The notes under the pieces: generated by a model | The model's input: only the letters and a program-made list of their open reading frames with translations | What the model was told of the DNA's origin: nothing | The model's database searches: none | Origin: Porticoccaceae bacterium | Lineage (GTDB): Bacteria; Pseudomonadota; Gammaproteobacteria; Pseudomonadales; Porticoccaceae | Length of the DNA: 64,000 nucleotides | Assembly (NCBI GenBank): GCA_029252555.1 | Contig: JAQXBF010000016.1 | Location: 1-64,000 of the forward strand | Reading direction: 5' to 3' | Translations under genes and position numbers: made by a program | Part shown: positions 55,911 through 64,000 of the stretch, piece after piece | Numbering within the stretch: the first letter of the stretch is position 1 | Layout: each line of letters starts with the position of its first letter

Positions 55911-56480
55911 TCAACTGGGTAATTGGTCTTCTATTGGCAGATAGCCATTTTCACGCACTGCTCGCTCAACCTGACCGGGCAGAAAGGTTAATAGGGGGTG
56001 CACATCCAGACCGGCGCGGCTAAGGCCGCGGGATGTCCAGTTATTACAGGTGTTTAGAGCTAGATAGGTACCGCGAGATTTAAAAAACTGGGTGCCGCAG
56101 GTCCTGGCCCGCACCTTGATGAGTTGATCAAACTTATCCAACATAAAGTGGCGGCTAACAAATAGAGCCACAGAATCCATCAGCCCTTCGGTTAGGCTAA
56201 TACAATAAAGGCTGGCACTTTCGCTGAGAGTCTCACGCAGATCATCAGTGCCAAGTAGTCCTACAACGGCAGAAGTGGGCAAAAATAGCGCTCTCAGCCC
56301 CAGCCAAAACGGCTGGTGTTCGGCACCGTAGTAGCGGTAGTCTCCCCAGCCTACTCTGATCCATTGGCAGTTGGAAAAATACCTCTGTAATTGAGGCACC
56401 AGCGCCAGTAGTTTTGGTGCGGGCAGTGCGAGATGGGTATGAATACCATCGCGGATAAAATGTAGTTCTGGATCAGCCAT
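55911..56480 (-). CDS. DUF2459 family protein
   Basis: Protein of 189 residues matching DUF2459 (urease-region hypothetical). It starts with the His-bearing strand FIRDGIHTHLALPAP. The motif IRVGWGDYRYYG follows, and CNNWTSRGLSRAG near 150-160 supplies a Cys/Trp motif. The pattern of Cys, His and Asp resembles papain-like hydrolase folds, but the activity is unknown. No signal peptide or lipobox is visible. It precedes the aminotransferase gene on the same strand (65 nt). Confidence 0.78.
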   Translation of the reverse strand: MADPELHFIRDGIHTHLALPAPKLLALVPQLQRYFSNCQWIRVGWGDYRYYGAEHQPFWLGLRALFLPTSAVVGLLGTDDLRETLSESASLYCISLTEGLMDSVALFVSRHFMLDKFDQLIKVRARTCGTQFFKSRGTYLALNTCNNWTSRGLSRAGLDVHPLLTFLPGQVERAVRENGYLPIEDQLPS

Positions 56481-56647
56481 TTTACTTGCCCCTAGACCCA
56501 GGTTACAGGTTTTCCGAGTTAACTAACAGGCTGTGGCAATATACCTAATGTTGGGTATTGTCCCTATCGCGGTGGTGCCACATTATTTGCCAGATATGGG
56601 TTATTCTTGCACCCTTATTTTCAATATTTCAGATGGCGAAAAATCCA

Positions 56648-58111
56648 ATGGCTCTATTACTCCAAGACAGCAGTTTAATTAAATCTCAAGCCTATATTGA
56701 CGGGCAGTGGGTGGACGCAGATTGTGGCGAGACTCTGGCGGTAAGCAACCCAGCCACGGGTGAGACTCTGGTTCAGGTGGCCAAATGCGGCACTGCAGAA
56801 ACTCGCCGTATGATTGAAGCTGCCGAGAGAGCACAAAAAGTCTGGGCCAAAACCACTGCTAAAGAGCGGGCCGCTGTGTTGCGCGCCTGGTTTAATCTGA
56901 TGATGGAAAACCAGGAAGATCTGGCTCAGCTGCTCACTGCAGAGCAGGGCAAGCCATTGGCAGAGGCCCGGGGTGAAATCGCCTACGGTGCCAGTTATGC
57001 AGAGTGGTTTAGTGAAGAGTCCAAGCGTGTTTACGGGGATATTATCCCCCAGCCATCCAATGACAAGCGCATTATGGTCATCAAACAGCCGGTTGGCGTG
57101 GTTGCCTGCATCACTCCATGGAATTTCCCCAATGCCATGCTCACCCGCAAAATTGCCCCAGCCATTGCTGCTGGCTGCGCTGTGGTCTGTAAACCAGCCA
57201 ATGCGACACCACTCTCTGCGCTTGCGCTGATGGAGCTGGCTGACCGAGCCGGTTTCCCTAGCGGGTTGGTGAATATGGTCACTGGCCGTACCGGAGAAAT
57301 TGGTGCCGAGCTCACCAGCAACCCTATTGTCCGCAAGGTCACATTTACAGGCTCCACCCCCGTAGGCAAACAGTTGATGGCCGAATGCGCCACCACCGTC
57401 AAGCGCACCTCGATGGAGCTGGGTGGCAACGCGCCGTTTATTGTTTTTGATGATGCCGATATTGACGCTGCTGTGCAGGGTGCAATGATTTCCAAATATC
57501 GCAATGCGGGCCAGACCTGCGTCTGCTCCAACCGCATTATCGTGCAGGCAGGCGTCTATGACGAATTTGCCGCCAAGCTGACTGAAGCTGCTAAAGGTTT
57601 GGTCATTGGTAATGGCGTCGATGAAGGTGTCACGGTTGGGCCGCTTATTGATGAGAAAGCCGCAGTAGGTGTTTGTGAATTTATCGATGATGCTATCAGC
57701 AAAGGGGCAGCTCTTAATCTGGGTGGCGGTCGCAGTGAGCTGGGTGGCACCTTTGTTGAGCCAACTATCCTGACCAATGTCACCAGAGATATGCGGGTTT
57801 TCTCGGAAGAGATTTTTGGCCCGGTAGCACCGCTGTTTCAGTTTGAAACAGAAGACCAAGTCATCCAGATGGCCAACGACACTGAGTTTGGCTTGGCCGC
57901 TTACTTTTATTCCAGAGATATAGGGCGCGTGCACCGCGTGGCCGAGCAGCTAGAGTACGGCATTATCGGTGTGAATGAAGGCATTATTTCCAATGAGATG
58001 GCGCCCTTTGGTGGGGTAAAGGAATCTGGCAGTGGCCGCGAGGGTTCCAAGTACGGTATGGATGACTATATGGATATCAAATATATCTGTATGGGTGGCA
58101 TCGACAGTTAA
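56648..58111 (+). CDS. gabD: NAD(P)-dependent succinate-semialdehyde dehydrogenase
   Basis: Aldehyde dehydrogenase of about 487 residues oxidising succinate semialdehyde to succinate. It opens LIKSQAYIDGQWVDA. NAD-binding and catalytic blocks are ITPWNFPNAMLTRKIAPA, FTGSTPVGKQLM, MELGGNAPFIVFDDAD (catalytic Glu) and NAGQTCVCSNR (nucleophilic Cys). The last segment is FGGVKESGSGREGSKYG. The start at 56648 gives the standard length; ATG 56633 is possible. The second aminotransferase gene follows after 19 nt. Confidence 0.92.
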   Translation: MALLLQDSSLIKSQAYIDGQWVDADCGETLAVSNPATGETLVQVAKCGTAETRRMIEAAERAQKVWAKTTAKERAAVLRAWFNLMMENQEDLAQLLTAEQGKPLAEARGEIAYGASYAEWFSEESKRVYGDIIPQPSNDKRIMVIKQPVGVVACITPWNFPNAMLTRKIAPAIAAGCAVVCKPANATPLSALALMELADRAGFPSGLVNMVTGRTGEIGAELTSNPIVRKVTFTGSTPVGKQLMAECATTVKRTSMELGGNAPFIVFDDADIDAAVQGAMISKYRNAGQTCVCSNRIIVQAGVYDEFAAKLTEAAKGLVIGNGVDEGVTVGPLIDEKAAVGVCEFIDDAISKGAALNLGGGRSELGGTFVEPTILTNVTRDMRVFSEEIFGPVAPLFQFETEDQVIQMANDTEFGLAAYFYSRDIGRVHRVAEQLEYGIIGVNEGIISNEMAPFGGVKESGSGREGSKYGMDDYMDIKYICMGGIDS

Positions 58112-58130
58112 AGAAACAAAGAGAAAAAAT

Positions 58131-59480
58131 ATGACACATTTGATTTACCCAACAACCAACTTTAAAGCGATTGAGCAGATCACCATCGAGCGCGGTCAGG
58201 GTTGCTATGTCTGGGACAAACAAGGCAACAAATATCTTGAAGGGTTGGCGGGCCTCTGGTGCACAGCACTGGGCTATGGCAATCAGGAACTGATTGACAC
58301 CACCACCGAGCAGATGAGCAAGCTAACGTTTAATCATATGTTTGGTGGTAAGACTCACCAGGTGGCCATTGATCTGGCGGACAAGCTTGCAGAAATGATC
58401 CCCATGGATGACGCGGTGCTGTCTTTTGGTAACTCAGGCAGTGATGCTAATGACACCCATATTAAATTGTTGCGCTATTACCATGAAGCCATAGGCAAGC
58501 CCGAGCGTCGCAAAATTATTGCCCGCGAGCGCTCCTACCATGGCGTAACTGTGGCCGCGGCATCATTGACCGGTTTGCCAGTGACGCAAAACCATTTTGA
58601 CCTGCCCGTGGACGCTCTGGGTATTTTACGCACAGACCACCCTCATTATTACCGCGGCAAGCAGGACGATGAGTCTGAAACAGAATTTGTTGATCGTATT
58701 GTGGGCAATCTTGAAGCGCTAATTGTGCGCGAAGGGCCAGAGACTATTGCCGCCTTTATTGCCGAGCCCATTACCGGTGCTAGCGGTGTCATTGTGCCGC
58801 CCAACGGCTATTACCAGAAGGTTCAAGCTGTGCTGAACAGGTACGGCATTATGTTTTGGGCCGACGAGGTGATTACCGGCTTTGGCCGCACTGGCAGTGA
58901 TTTTGGTTGTAATAGCATGGGTATTGAAGCACCAGACATGATGACTTTTGCCAAGCAGCTGTCATCCGCTTATATGCCTATTAGCGCGTCAGCTATTCGT
59001 CGCGATGTCTACGATGCCATGATTGATCAAACCGCCAATGCCGGTGCCTTTGGTCATGGTTATACCTATTCCGGTCACCCGGTGGCCTGCGCGGTGGCGT
59101 TGAAAACCCAGGAAATATACCAGCGCGATCAGATATTTGAAAAAGCCGCAGTAACTGGTGAGTATCTGCAAAAACGTCTGGCAGAATTTACCGATCATCC
59201 GTTGGTGGGTGAAGTGCGTGGCCGAGGCATGATTGGCGCCCTTGAGCTGGTGGCCAATAAAGAGACCGGTGAGCCTTTTGTCGGTGGCGCTGTGGGCGGC
59301 TATGCCCAGAAGATCGCTCAGGATAATGGTCTGTTGATTCGCGCCGTGGCTGGTTCCAGTTTGGGCTTCTGCCCACCGCTGATTATAACCAATGAGCAGC
59401 TTGACGAGATGATTGAGATAGTGACCATCGCTCTGGATGCCACTCTAGAACATTGTAGAAAAGAAAATCTAATATCTTAG
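58131..59480 (+). CDS. Class III PLP aminotransferase (second)
   Basis: About 449 residues. Family blocks are YLEGLAGLWCTALGYGNQEL, FGNSGSDANDTHIKL, ERSYHGVTVAAASLTG and FWADEVITGFGRTG. The PLP Lys lies in MMTFAKQLSSAYMPISA. It resembles enzymes annotated as aspartate aminotransferase family or polyamine:pyruvate aminotransferase and is clearly homologous to the one 3 kb upstream. Cotranscription with gabD implies that its amine substrate yields succinate semialdehyde or a similar aldehyde, such as from GABA. Confidence 0.88.
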   Translation: MTHLIYPTTNFKAIEQITIERGQGCYVWDKQGNKYLEGLAGLWCTALGYGNQELIDTTTEQMSKLTFNHMFGGKTHQVAIDLADKLAEMIPMDDAVLSFGNSGSDANDTHIKLLRYYHEAIGKPERRKIIARERSYHGVTVAAASLTGLPVTQNHFDLPVDALGILRTDHPHYYRGKQDDESETEFVDRIVGNLEALIVREGPETIAAFIAEPITGASGVIVPPNGYYQKVQAVLNRYGIMFWADEVITGFGRTGSDFGCNSMGIEAPDMMTFAKQLSSAYMPISASAIRRDVYDAMIDQTANAGAFGHGYTYSGHPVACAVALKTQEIYQRDQIFEKAAVTGEYLQKRLAEFTDHPLVGEVRGRGMIGALELVANKETGEPFVGGAVGGYAQKIAQDNGLLIRAVAGSSLGFCPPLIITNEQLDEMIEIVTIALDATLEHCRKENLIS

Positions 59481-59778
59481 ATAGTCTACCCTGAATGCTT
59501 CGCTCTCTATCTTTCAGAAATTGGTTGTCTCGAATCTAAAAGTTGAGTTCCCTCACAGTCTGGTTCGAGATAATCCAAGTATTGGTTAGCGATAAAATCA
59601 CACTTCCATCAGCGCAATGCTGACACTTTCATATAACAACTGTGCATTACCCCTAAACTTCGCGCCGTCGTAATCAAACTGCGTGCTCGTTCCTGTTTTT
59701 ATGTTTCCGACCTCTCTAATCTGGCCGCGCTTATGACATGAAAGAAGCAAAACAATAAACTTAATCACAGAGGACGAC
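59481..59778. other. 298-bp spacer before the pore-forming-toxin-like gene
   Basis: No convincing gene. It contains an inverted repeat (59521-59578): TTGG-N3-TCTCGAA ... TTCGAGA-N4-CCAA, with 7-bp arms 29 nt apart, which could fold as a loose hairpin or bind a regulator. A 60-codon reverse frame (59598-59780) shows no recognised family and I do not call it. The toxin-like gene has a strong AGAGGA ribosome site, so its promoter must lie here. Confidence 0.45.
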
Positions 59779-60966
59779 ATGCTGGCTCTTGCAAAAACAT
59801 TTAATAAAAACGCAGTATCCCTAGCGGTAGCGCAAACGTCTTACAAGCAGAATGTAGTTGCTGTAAACACCTTGGTTACCAGTGTTTTAACTCCTAGCTT
59901 ACCCATATTGAATCAAAACCCACCGGATTGGAATGAGTTTGTATCAGCTTATGAAAAGGCAGATGATGGCGCATTGACCTGGCTTAATAATGTGATGGCA
60001 CGCCTGTTACACGTGCCTGATGAAGTAAGCAGATATAACAGCATAGTTACCCAACTGTTGGCTGACGCTAAGGCTCAGGGTGAAACGTTGGTGAAGGACC
60101 CCAGCAATCAAACTGCACTGGATATTTTAAATACCGACCTTGATAACCTTAACAAGCAGATGGGTTTGGTGGTGACCTTTATCACCGGTGCTCTCAATGC
60201 CATTAAAGGCTTTAAAGATGTACTGCCGACAATGGCCACCAATCTGCAAACAATCGCCGATGATTCTACCAAAGCGGCCAATGCAGACCAGACCCAAATA
60301 GATAAACTTAATCAAGATATTGATAATCTCCATGCCGAGATCAAAAGCCTTACTGCCGCCATCGTGCCGCTGGGTATTGCTGATGGTATAGCCCTGACAT
60401 TGGGTGTGGTAGCTACCATTGCTGCCTTCCCTGAAGGCGCATTGGTATGGTTTGTACTTGGGCCAGCGATTGCTGTGGCCAGTACCTATATTGCGATTGA
60501 CGGTTTAAAAATCAAAGCGGACAACGCTGCGATTAAAGGGGACGAGAAACAGATAACTGGCTTAACTGCAGATGTATCCACACTGCATATACTGTCTAAA
60601 AACTTTGCTTCTATGTCTGCACAAACCGTGGAAATTGAATCTAATTTGCAGGCTATTCTCAACGAATGGCAGTCACTTGAAAATGACTTCAACACAGCAG
60701 TGACTGATATCAAGAATGCGGTTGCCGATGCCAGTTCAGCCAACTTTAATGCTGTCGTCGCCGGGCTGGATGATGTGATTGCAGAATGGGCTGCGGCTTA
60801 CGAACAGGCCGGTGACCTGCATTTGGATCTCAATGTAAATGACGCTCAGCTAACGGTGGGAATGTCTTCTGACGAGGTTCAGCAGGCGACAGCCAAAGGC
60901 ACAACATCCGACATTATTACCTACTACAATAAATTTCAAAACCAGAGAGCAAAAGCAGTCGCTTAA
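59779..60966 (+). CDS. HBL/ClyA-like alpha-helical pore-forming toxin family protein
   Basis: Protein of 395 residues with the layout of Bacillus HBL/Nhe and ClyA-type alpha-pore-forming toxins. Long Ala/Asp/Gln-rich amphipathic helices (about 1-190, coiled-coil-like from 143) lead to a hydrophobic hairpin (191-240; LTAAIVPLGIADGIALTLGV, then FPEGALVWFVLG). Two more long helices (240-345) and a short C-terminal tail follow. The hairpin corresponds to the head that enters membranes. No signal peptide is visible, as in several Gram-negative relatives. AGAGGA lies 5 nt before the ATG. It stands alone with no second component nearby. Assignment rests on architecture. Confidence 0.62.
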   Translation: MLALAKTFNKNAVSLAVAQTSYKQNVVAVNTLVTSVLTPSLPILNQNPPDWNEFVSAYEKADDGALTWLNNVMARLLHVPDEVSRYNSIVTQLLADAKAQGETLVKDPSNQTALDILNTDLDNLNKQMGLVVTFITGALNAIKGFKDVLPTMATNLQTIADDSTKAANADQTQIDKLNQDIDNLHAEIKSLTAAIVPLGIADGIALTLGVVATIAAFPEGALVWFVLGPAIAVASTYIAIDGLKIKADNAAIKGDEKQITGLTADVSTLHILSKNFASMSAQTVEIESNLQAILNEWQSLENDFNTAVTDIKNAVADASSANFNAVVAGLDDVIAEWAAAYEQAGDLHLDLNVNDAQLTVGMSSDEVQQATAKGTTSDIITYYNKFQNQRAKAVA

Positions 60967-61000
60967 GAAATAGCCACCAAGAGCTATAGTTATAGAAGTC

Positions 61001-61024
61001 TGGGCAGTGTGGCCACACTGCCCA
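61001..61024. terminator. 24-bp perfect palindrome between convergent genes
   Basis: TGGGCAGTGTGG/CCACACTGCCCA, each half the reverse complement of the other. It can fold into a very stable hairpin. A T-run (TTTTT) occurs about 8 nt later on the plus strand. It lies between the toxin-like gene and the converging FGGY kinase gene and may serve as a shared terminator. Confidence 0.6.
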
Positions 61025-61050
61025 AGAACTCGTTTTTCAGCTGCCTAAAA

Positions 61051-62604
61051 TTATATTCCAACAACAGACTTTATTGCCTCGTAGCTGGGTTTCAAATGAC
61101 CGTACATTTTCTTGTAGACCTTAGTATAGAGATCATTGTAAACCTGTTGGTTGGCGGGCACGGGTTCAAAACGATCTGCAACATGGGTCATCAGTGCTAC
61201 TGCTGTATTAAAGTCTGGGTGAGCGCCTGTGCCTACCGCTGTGGCGATTGCAGCTCCCAGGCCAGAGGCTTCGTAGGTGTGGGGACGCTCTACGGGCATA
61301 CCAAAAATATCTGCTGTGATCTGCATGATCTGATCGCTCTGAGAGCCTCCACCACTGACAACTAAACGACGCAGTGTTTTGCCGCTGCGCTTCTCTAATA
61401 GTTCTTTACCTTCACGAAGGGCATAGGTGAGCCCTTCAATCATGGCGCGATACATATGAGCTCTGGTATGCACATCGCTAAAACCGACGATAGCTCCCTT
61501 GGCCTCCGGCCCAGCGCTATTCGTTCCTGTACCCCAGTATGGCTGTAATGTCAGGCCCATTGATCCCGCTGGTACGGCTTTTAGCAGGTCATCAAAAAGA
61601 GCTTCGGGAGCCACACCAGTTTTATCGGCAGCAGTCTGCTCATGCAGACCAAATTGCTGTTTAAACCAGTTGACCATCCAATAGCCACGCTCAACCATCA
61701 CCTCAACATTAAAGGAGCCGGGGATAACCCCGGGATAGGCTGGGTGGTAGGAGATAGCTTCTAGATACTTGTCACTGGTGATATTTAATGTGGCCATAGT
61801 GCCGTAACTGAGGCTACCGGTCTCGGCGTCAAGGCAACCAGTGCCCAGCACCTCGCAGGCTTTGTCTGAGCCGCTAGATATCACTGGTAGGCCAGCTGGT
61901 ATACCAGATTGTTCTGCAGCCTCTGGGCCAATATGGCCAAGAATTTCCCCTGCCGGTTTTAACTCGGGAAGCATACTGGCACTTATGGGTACAGCACGCC
62001 ATTTCCAATCGCTTGCTGCGGCCCAGCCAAGTTGTTTAAAGTCAAAGGGCACGTAGCCTACTTGGCTAGCGATAGCATCAGTGTACTGGCCAGTCAGTTT
62101 GTAGGTCTGGTAGCCAGATAGCAGAAGAAATTTATCAACCTGTTTCCACAGCTCGGGTTCTTCTTGTGCCATCCAGCTCGCTTCTGCTTGTTGATGCACC
62201 TGATCAACAAACCCTTTAGCTTTAACCATTGTCATTAGCGCTGATTCAAGAGCTCCCAGCGCGGGCTTGGTATCAACCTGGCGTTGGTCCATATAGGTGA
62301 TGGCGGGGCGCAGAGGTTTATTATCTGAGCCCATGGGCACAGCAGTGGCTCTTTGGGTAGTAAGGGAGACACCGCTGATATCTTCGGGAGGGAAATCAAG
62401 CATAGGCCAAAGCTTTTGACAGGCCTCGCACAAGGCCGACCAAAAATACTCTGCCTCCTGTTCTGCCCAGCCAGGCTGGTCAGAAAAATAAGGCTCTATA
62501 TTTATTTTGCTCTTGGCGACAAGTGTGCCGAACTGATCAAAGATCATGGCGCGAACACTTTGGGTGCCATTATCTATGGCTAGAAAATAGATCGGTTTGG
62601 TCAT
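61051..62604 (-). CDS. FGGY-family carbohydrate kinase
   Basis: Sugar or polyol kinase of about 517 residues with the actin-like ATPase fold. The N-terminal phosphate loop is FLAIDNGTQSVRAMIFD. SLTTQRATAVPM and YMDQRQ match substrate-side blocks, and the C-terminal adenine region is RLVVSGGGSQSDQIMQ. GlpK-like features are weak, so glycerol is plausible but not proven. The GTG/GTT lead before ATG 62604 is untranslated in my reading. It lies 47 nt downstream of the glycerol-3-phosphate dehydrogenase gene on the same strand, which suggests glycerol or related polyol use. Confidence 0.85.
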   Translation of the reverse strand: MTKPIYFLAIDNGTQSVRAMIFDQFGTLVAKSKINIEPYFSDQPGWAEQEAEYFWSALCEACQKLWPMLDFPPEDISGVSLTTQRATAVPMGSDNKPLRPAITYMDQRQVDTKPALGALESALMTMVKAKGFVDQVHQQAEASWMAQEEPELWKQVDKFLLLSGYQTYKLTGQYTDAIASQVGYVPFDFKQLGWAAASDWKWRAVPISASMLPELKPAGEILGHIGPEAAEQSGIPAGLPVISSGSDKACEVLGTGCLDAETGSLSYGTMATLNITSDKYLEAISYHPAYPGVIPGSFNVEVMVERGYWMVNWFKQQFGLHEQTAADKTGVAPEALFDDLLKAVPAGSMGLTLQPYWGTGTNSAGPEAKGAIVGFSDVHTRAHMYRAMIEGLTYALREGKELLEKRSGKTLRRLVVSGGGSQSDQIMQITADIFGMPVERPHTYEASGLGAAIATAVGTGAHPDFNTAVALMTHVADRFEPVPANQQVYNDLYTKVYKKMYGHLKPSYEAIKSVVGI

Positions 62605-62651
62605 AACTACCACCGTTTTTATTATTGGTTTTGCTTTTTATTTTGATTTTT

Positions 62652-64000
62652 TTAAATGGATGACTCAGGAAAATAGTAAAAACGCTGCCAAATATCTTGG
62701 TAGCGGGTTAATTCAGACTGCCATTGGGTATTGTCCCAGCCCAGTTCGGTCATGCAAATTTCTTTTAATGGGGTGAATAATTCAGCACCACCCTCGGGCA
62801 GGCACATACCCAGCCTGGTTCTGCGCAGTAGCAAATCATCCAGATGCTGAACCGACTCATGGCGCGCAGCCCAGCGGCACTCTGCGAGACAAAATTCGGT
62901 ATCGCCAATACACAGCTTTTCCTCTGGCCTGGCCTTGGCCAACATTGTCTGGGCGGTATCGCCATAGCGACCCAACAGGCGTTGTGCCCAAACGGGATTT
63001 TTGGGTTGTAATGACTCAGCACTGATCGACGGCTCAGTAAAAACGCGGTCTTCGGTGAATACCTTGGCCAGAGGCAGCCTGTCTGCTGCTGCTTCGATAG
63101 CATCCAGAGCAATTAATCTAAATGTTGTGAGCTTGCCGCCGCTGACGGTAATCAGCCCATTGTCGGACCATGTGGCATGATCCCGCCGCTCTCTGGATGG
63201 ATCTTTATTGTTTTCGGAACCTATCACTGGTCGCACACCAGCCCAGGTAGAAATAACATCGGACCGGGACAGGGGTTTCTGAGGAAACAATGCGTTAAAG
63301 CCATCCAACAAATATTGGGTTTCTTGCTCTGAAATACTGGCTTCAATATCCAGATCTTCGTCATGGTCCAAATCTGTTGTGCCAACTACCGTGGTGCCTT
63401 CCCAGGGGTAGACATAAACGCCGCGCTTGTCCTCTGGGTGTAATGAGGTCAGCACATCGCTTACAGGGCAGAAATTCTTAGGAATAATCAGATGGCTGCC
63501 ACGCAGAGGCCGCACCCGCTTTTCCGGGTTGAGTTGGTTGCGTAAATTATCGGCCCAGGCCCCTGTAGCATTGATTACCACGGAAGCACTTAATTCTAAT
63601 GTACTGCCATGCTCAAGACCTTCCATCACCACACCACTGACCTGGTTCTCATTCAGTAAAAGCTTGCTGACTTTGCAGTAATTCAGCGCCTGACCGCCCG
63701 CGGCAATACTCTCCTGCAAAACCCTAAGCACCAGCCTTGAGTCATCGACCATCGCATCGGTGTAGTAGCAGGCACCTTTTAAATTTTTGGTTTCCACGCC
63801 GGGAAAACGCACTTTTAGTGCTGCATTTTTACAGTAGCGATGATCGCGAATACGGGCTAAAAAATCATAGATAGTGAGGATAACGGTCATGGCTAAACGG
63901 CCGGGGAAGTTGCCTTTGCCCAATGCGAAATAAAAGGCGATCCGATCCACTAGGCCTGGCGCTTCGTGAAGCAGCCGCTCTCGTTCTTCCAAGGAATGTT
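62652..64000 (-). CDS. FAD-dependent glycerol-3-phosphate dehydrogenase, 5' end beyond window
   Basis: C-terminal about 449 residues of a GlpD-type flavoprotein; the N-terminal FAD Rossmann motif lies outside the right edge. The visible part has CYYTDAMVDDSRLVL, VINATGAWADNL, LRGSHLIIP, YPWEGTTVVGTTDLDHD and WAGVRPVIG, followed by a helical C-terminal domain. GlpD oxidises glycerol 3-phosphate to dihydroxyacetone phosphate at the membrane and passes electrons to quinone. Its pairing with the FGGY kinase suggests a two-gene polyol or glycerol-phosphate catabolic unit. Confidence 0.88.
   Translation of the reverse strand, partial: HSLEERERLLHEAPGLVDRIAFYFALGKGNFPGRLAMTVILTIYDFLARIRDHRYCKNAALKVRFPGVETKNLKGACYYTDAMVDDSRLVLRVLQESIAAGGQALNYCKVSKLLLNENQVSGVVMEGLEHGSTLELSASVVINATGAWADNLRNQLNPEKRVRPLRGSHLIIPKNFCPVSDVLTSLHPEDKRGVYVYPWEGTTVVGTTDLDHDEDLDIEASISEQETQYLLDGFNALFPQKPLSRSDVISTWAGVRPVIGSENNKDPSRERRDHATWSDNGLITVSGGKLTTFRLIALDAIEAAADRLPLAKVFTEDRVFTEPSISAESLQPKNPVWAQRLLGRYGDTAQTMLAKARPEEKLCIGDTEFCLAECRWAARHESVQHLDDLLLRRTRLGMCLPEGGAELFTPLKEICMTELGWDNTQWQSELTRYQDIWQRFYYFPESSI

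Noticed and set aside
56675-57934. Long open frame of 419 codons on the minus strand opposite gabD
   Set aside because: gabD on the plus strand has full family motifs. The reverse frame shows none and is a codon-bias shadow.
59598-59780. 60-codon reverse frame before the toxin-like gene
   Set aside because: A start with SSSVIKFIVLLL and an end LLYESVSIALMEV hint at protein, but no family, ribosome site or partner supports it. It also overlaps the toxin gene's start region.

Overview
This 64 kb window looks like chromosomal DNA of a free-living, probably marine gammaproteobacterium. The gene orders rpsT/murJ-ribF-ileS-lspA-fkpB-ispH, hslVU-ubiE-ubiJ-ubiB-hisIE-tatABC and dsbC-hom-thrC are typical of that class. 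The TorF-type porin beside glnK-amtB, the TonB-dependent thiamine operon and the HexR-controlled Entner-Doudoroff cluster point towards SAR92/Cellvibrionales-like bacteria. That placement is inference from gene content; no rRNA, tRNA, CRISPR array or complete insertion sequence was seen.

Layout. 0.2-6.4 kb: histidine phosphatase, a decayed antitoxin gene, SDR oxidoreductase, pdxH, then a reverse operon (quinone oxidoreductase, yciH/SUI1, S9 peptidase, greB). 6.4-10.3 kb: EamA and LysE exporters, a SIMPL-domain protein whose frame runs deep into lysE, a voltage-gated-type potassium channel with a zinc-ribbon tail, a 28-codon remnant of yifB/comM, and ubiK. 10.3-13.5 kb: a nitrogen island with two NtrC-like boxes and a sigma-54 promoter before porin-glnK-amtB, and a second P-II gene with its own sigma-54-like promoter. 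13.5-25.3 kb: dsbC, hom-thrC, rpsT and the murJ-to-ispH block.

25.3-36.4 kb is a central-carbon island: pgi facing edd-glk-eda-zwf-pgl, then gap-pyk facing hexR. HexR-type palindromes lie in both divergent control regions, so glucose phosphorylation, the Entner-Doudoroff route and lower glycolysis appear to share one switch. acs and a glycerophosphodiesterase-like gene follow. 39.4-41.6 kb is accessory: an XRE regulator put out of frame by a GA dinucleotide tract, a small ORF, a second LysE exporter and a Tag-like glycosylase.

41.6-45.5 kb is a thiamine-salvage operon: TPP riboswitch, TonB-dependent receptor, 82-residue thiamine-binding-type protein, PnuC/PnuT transporter and an APH-fold kinase. 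Together they could carry thiamine across both membranes and phosphorylate it. msrB, yajQ and ychJ follow, then the long reverse housekeeping operon from hslV (with a sigma-32-like promoter) to tatC.

54.4-64 kb: two class-III aminotransferases around a succinate-semialdehyde dehydrogenase (amine/GABA catabolism), a DUF2459 gene, a 395-residue protein with the architecture of the HBL/ClyA alpha-helical pore-forming toxins, and a reverse pair of FGGY kinase and glycerol-3-phosphate dehydrogenase cut by the window edge. The toxin-like gene, the GA-frameshifted regulator and the thiamine operon are the most interesting items.
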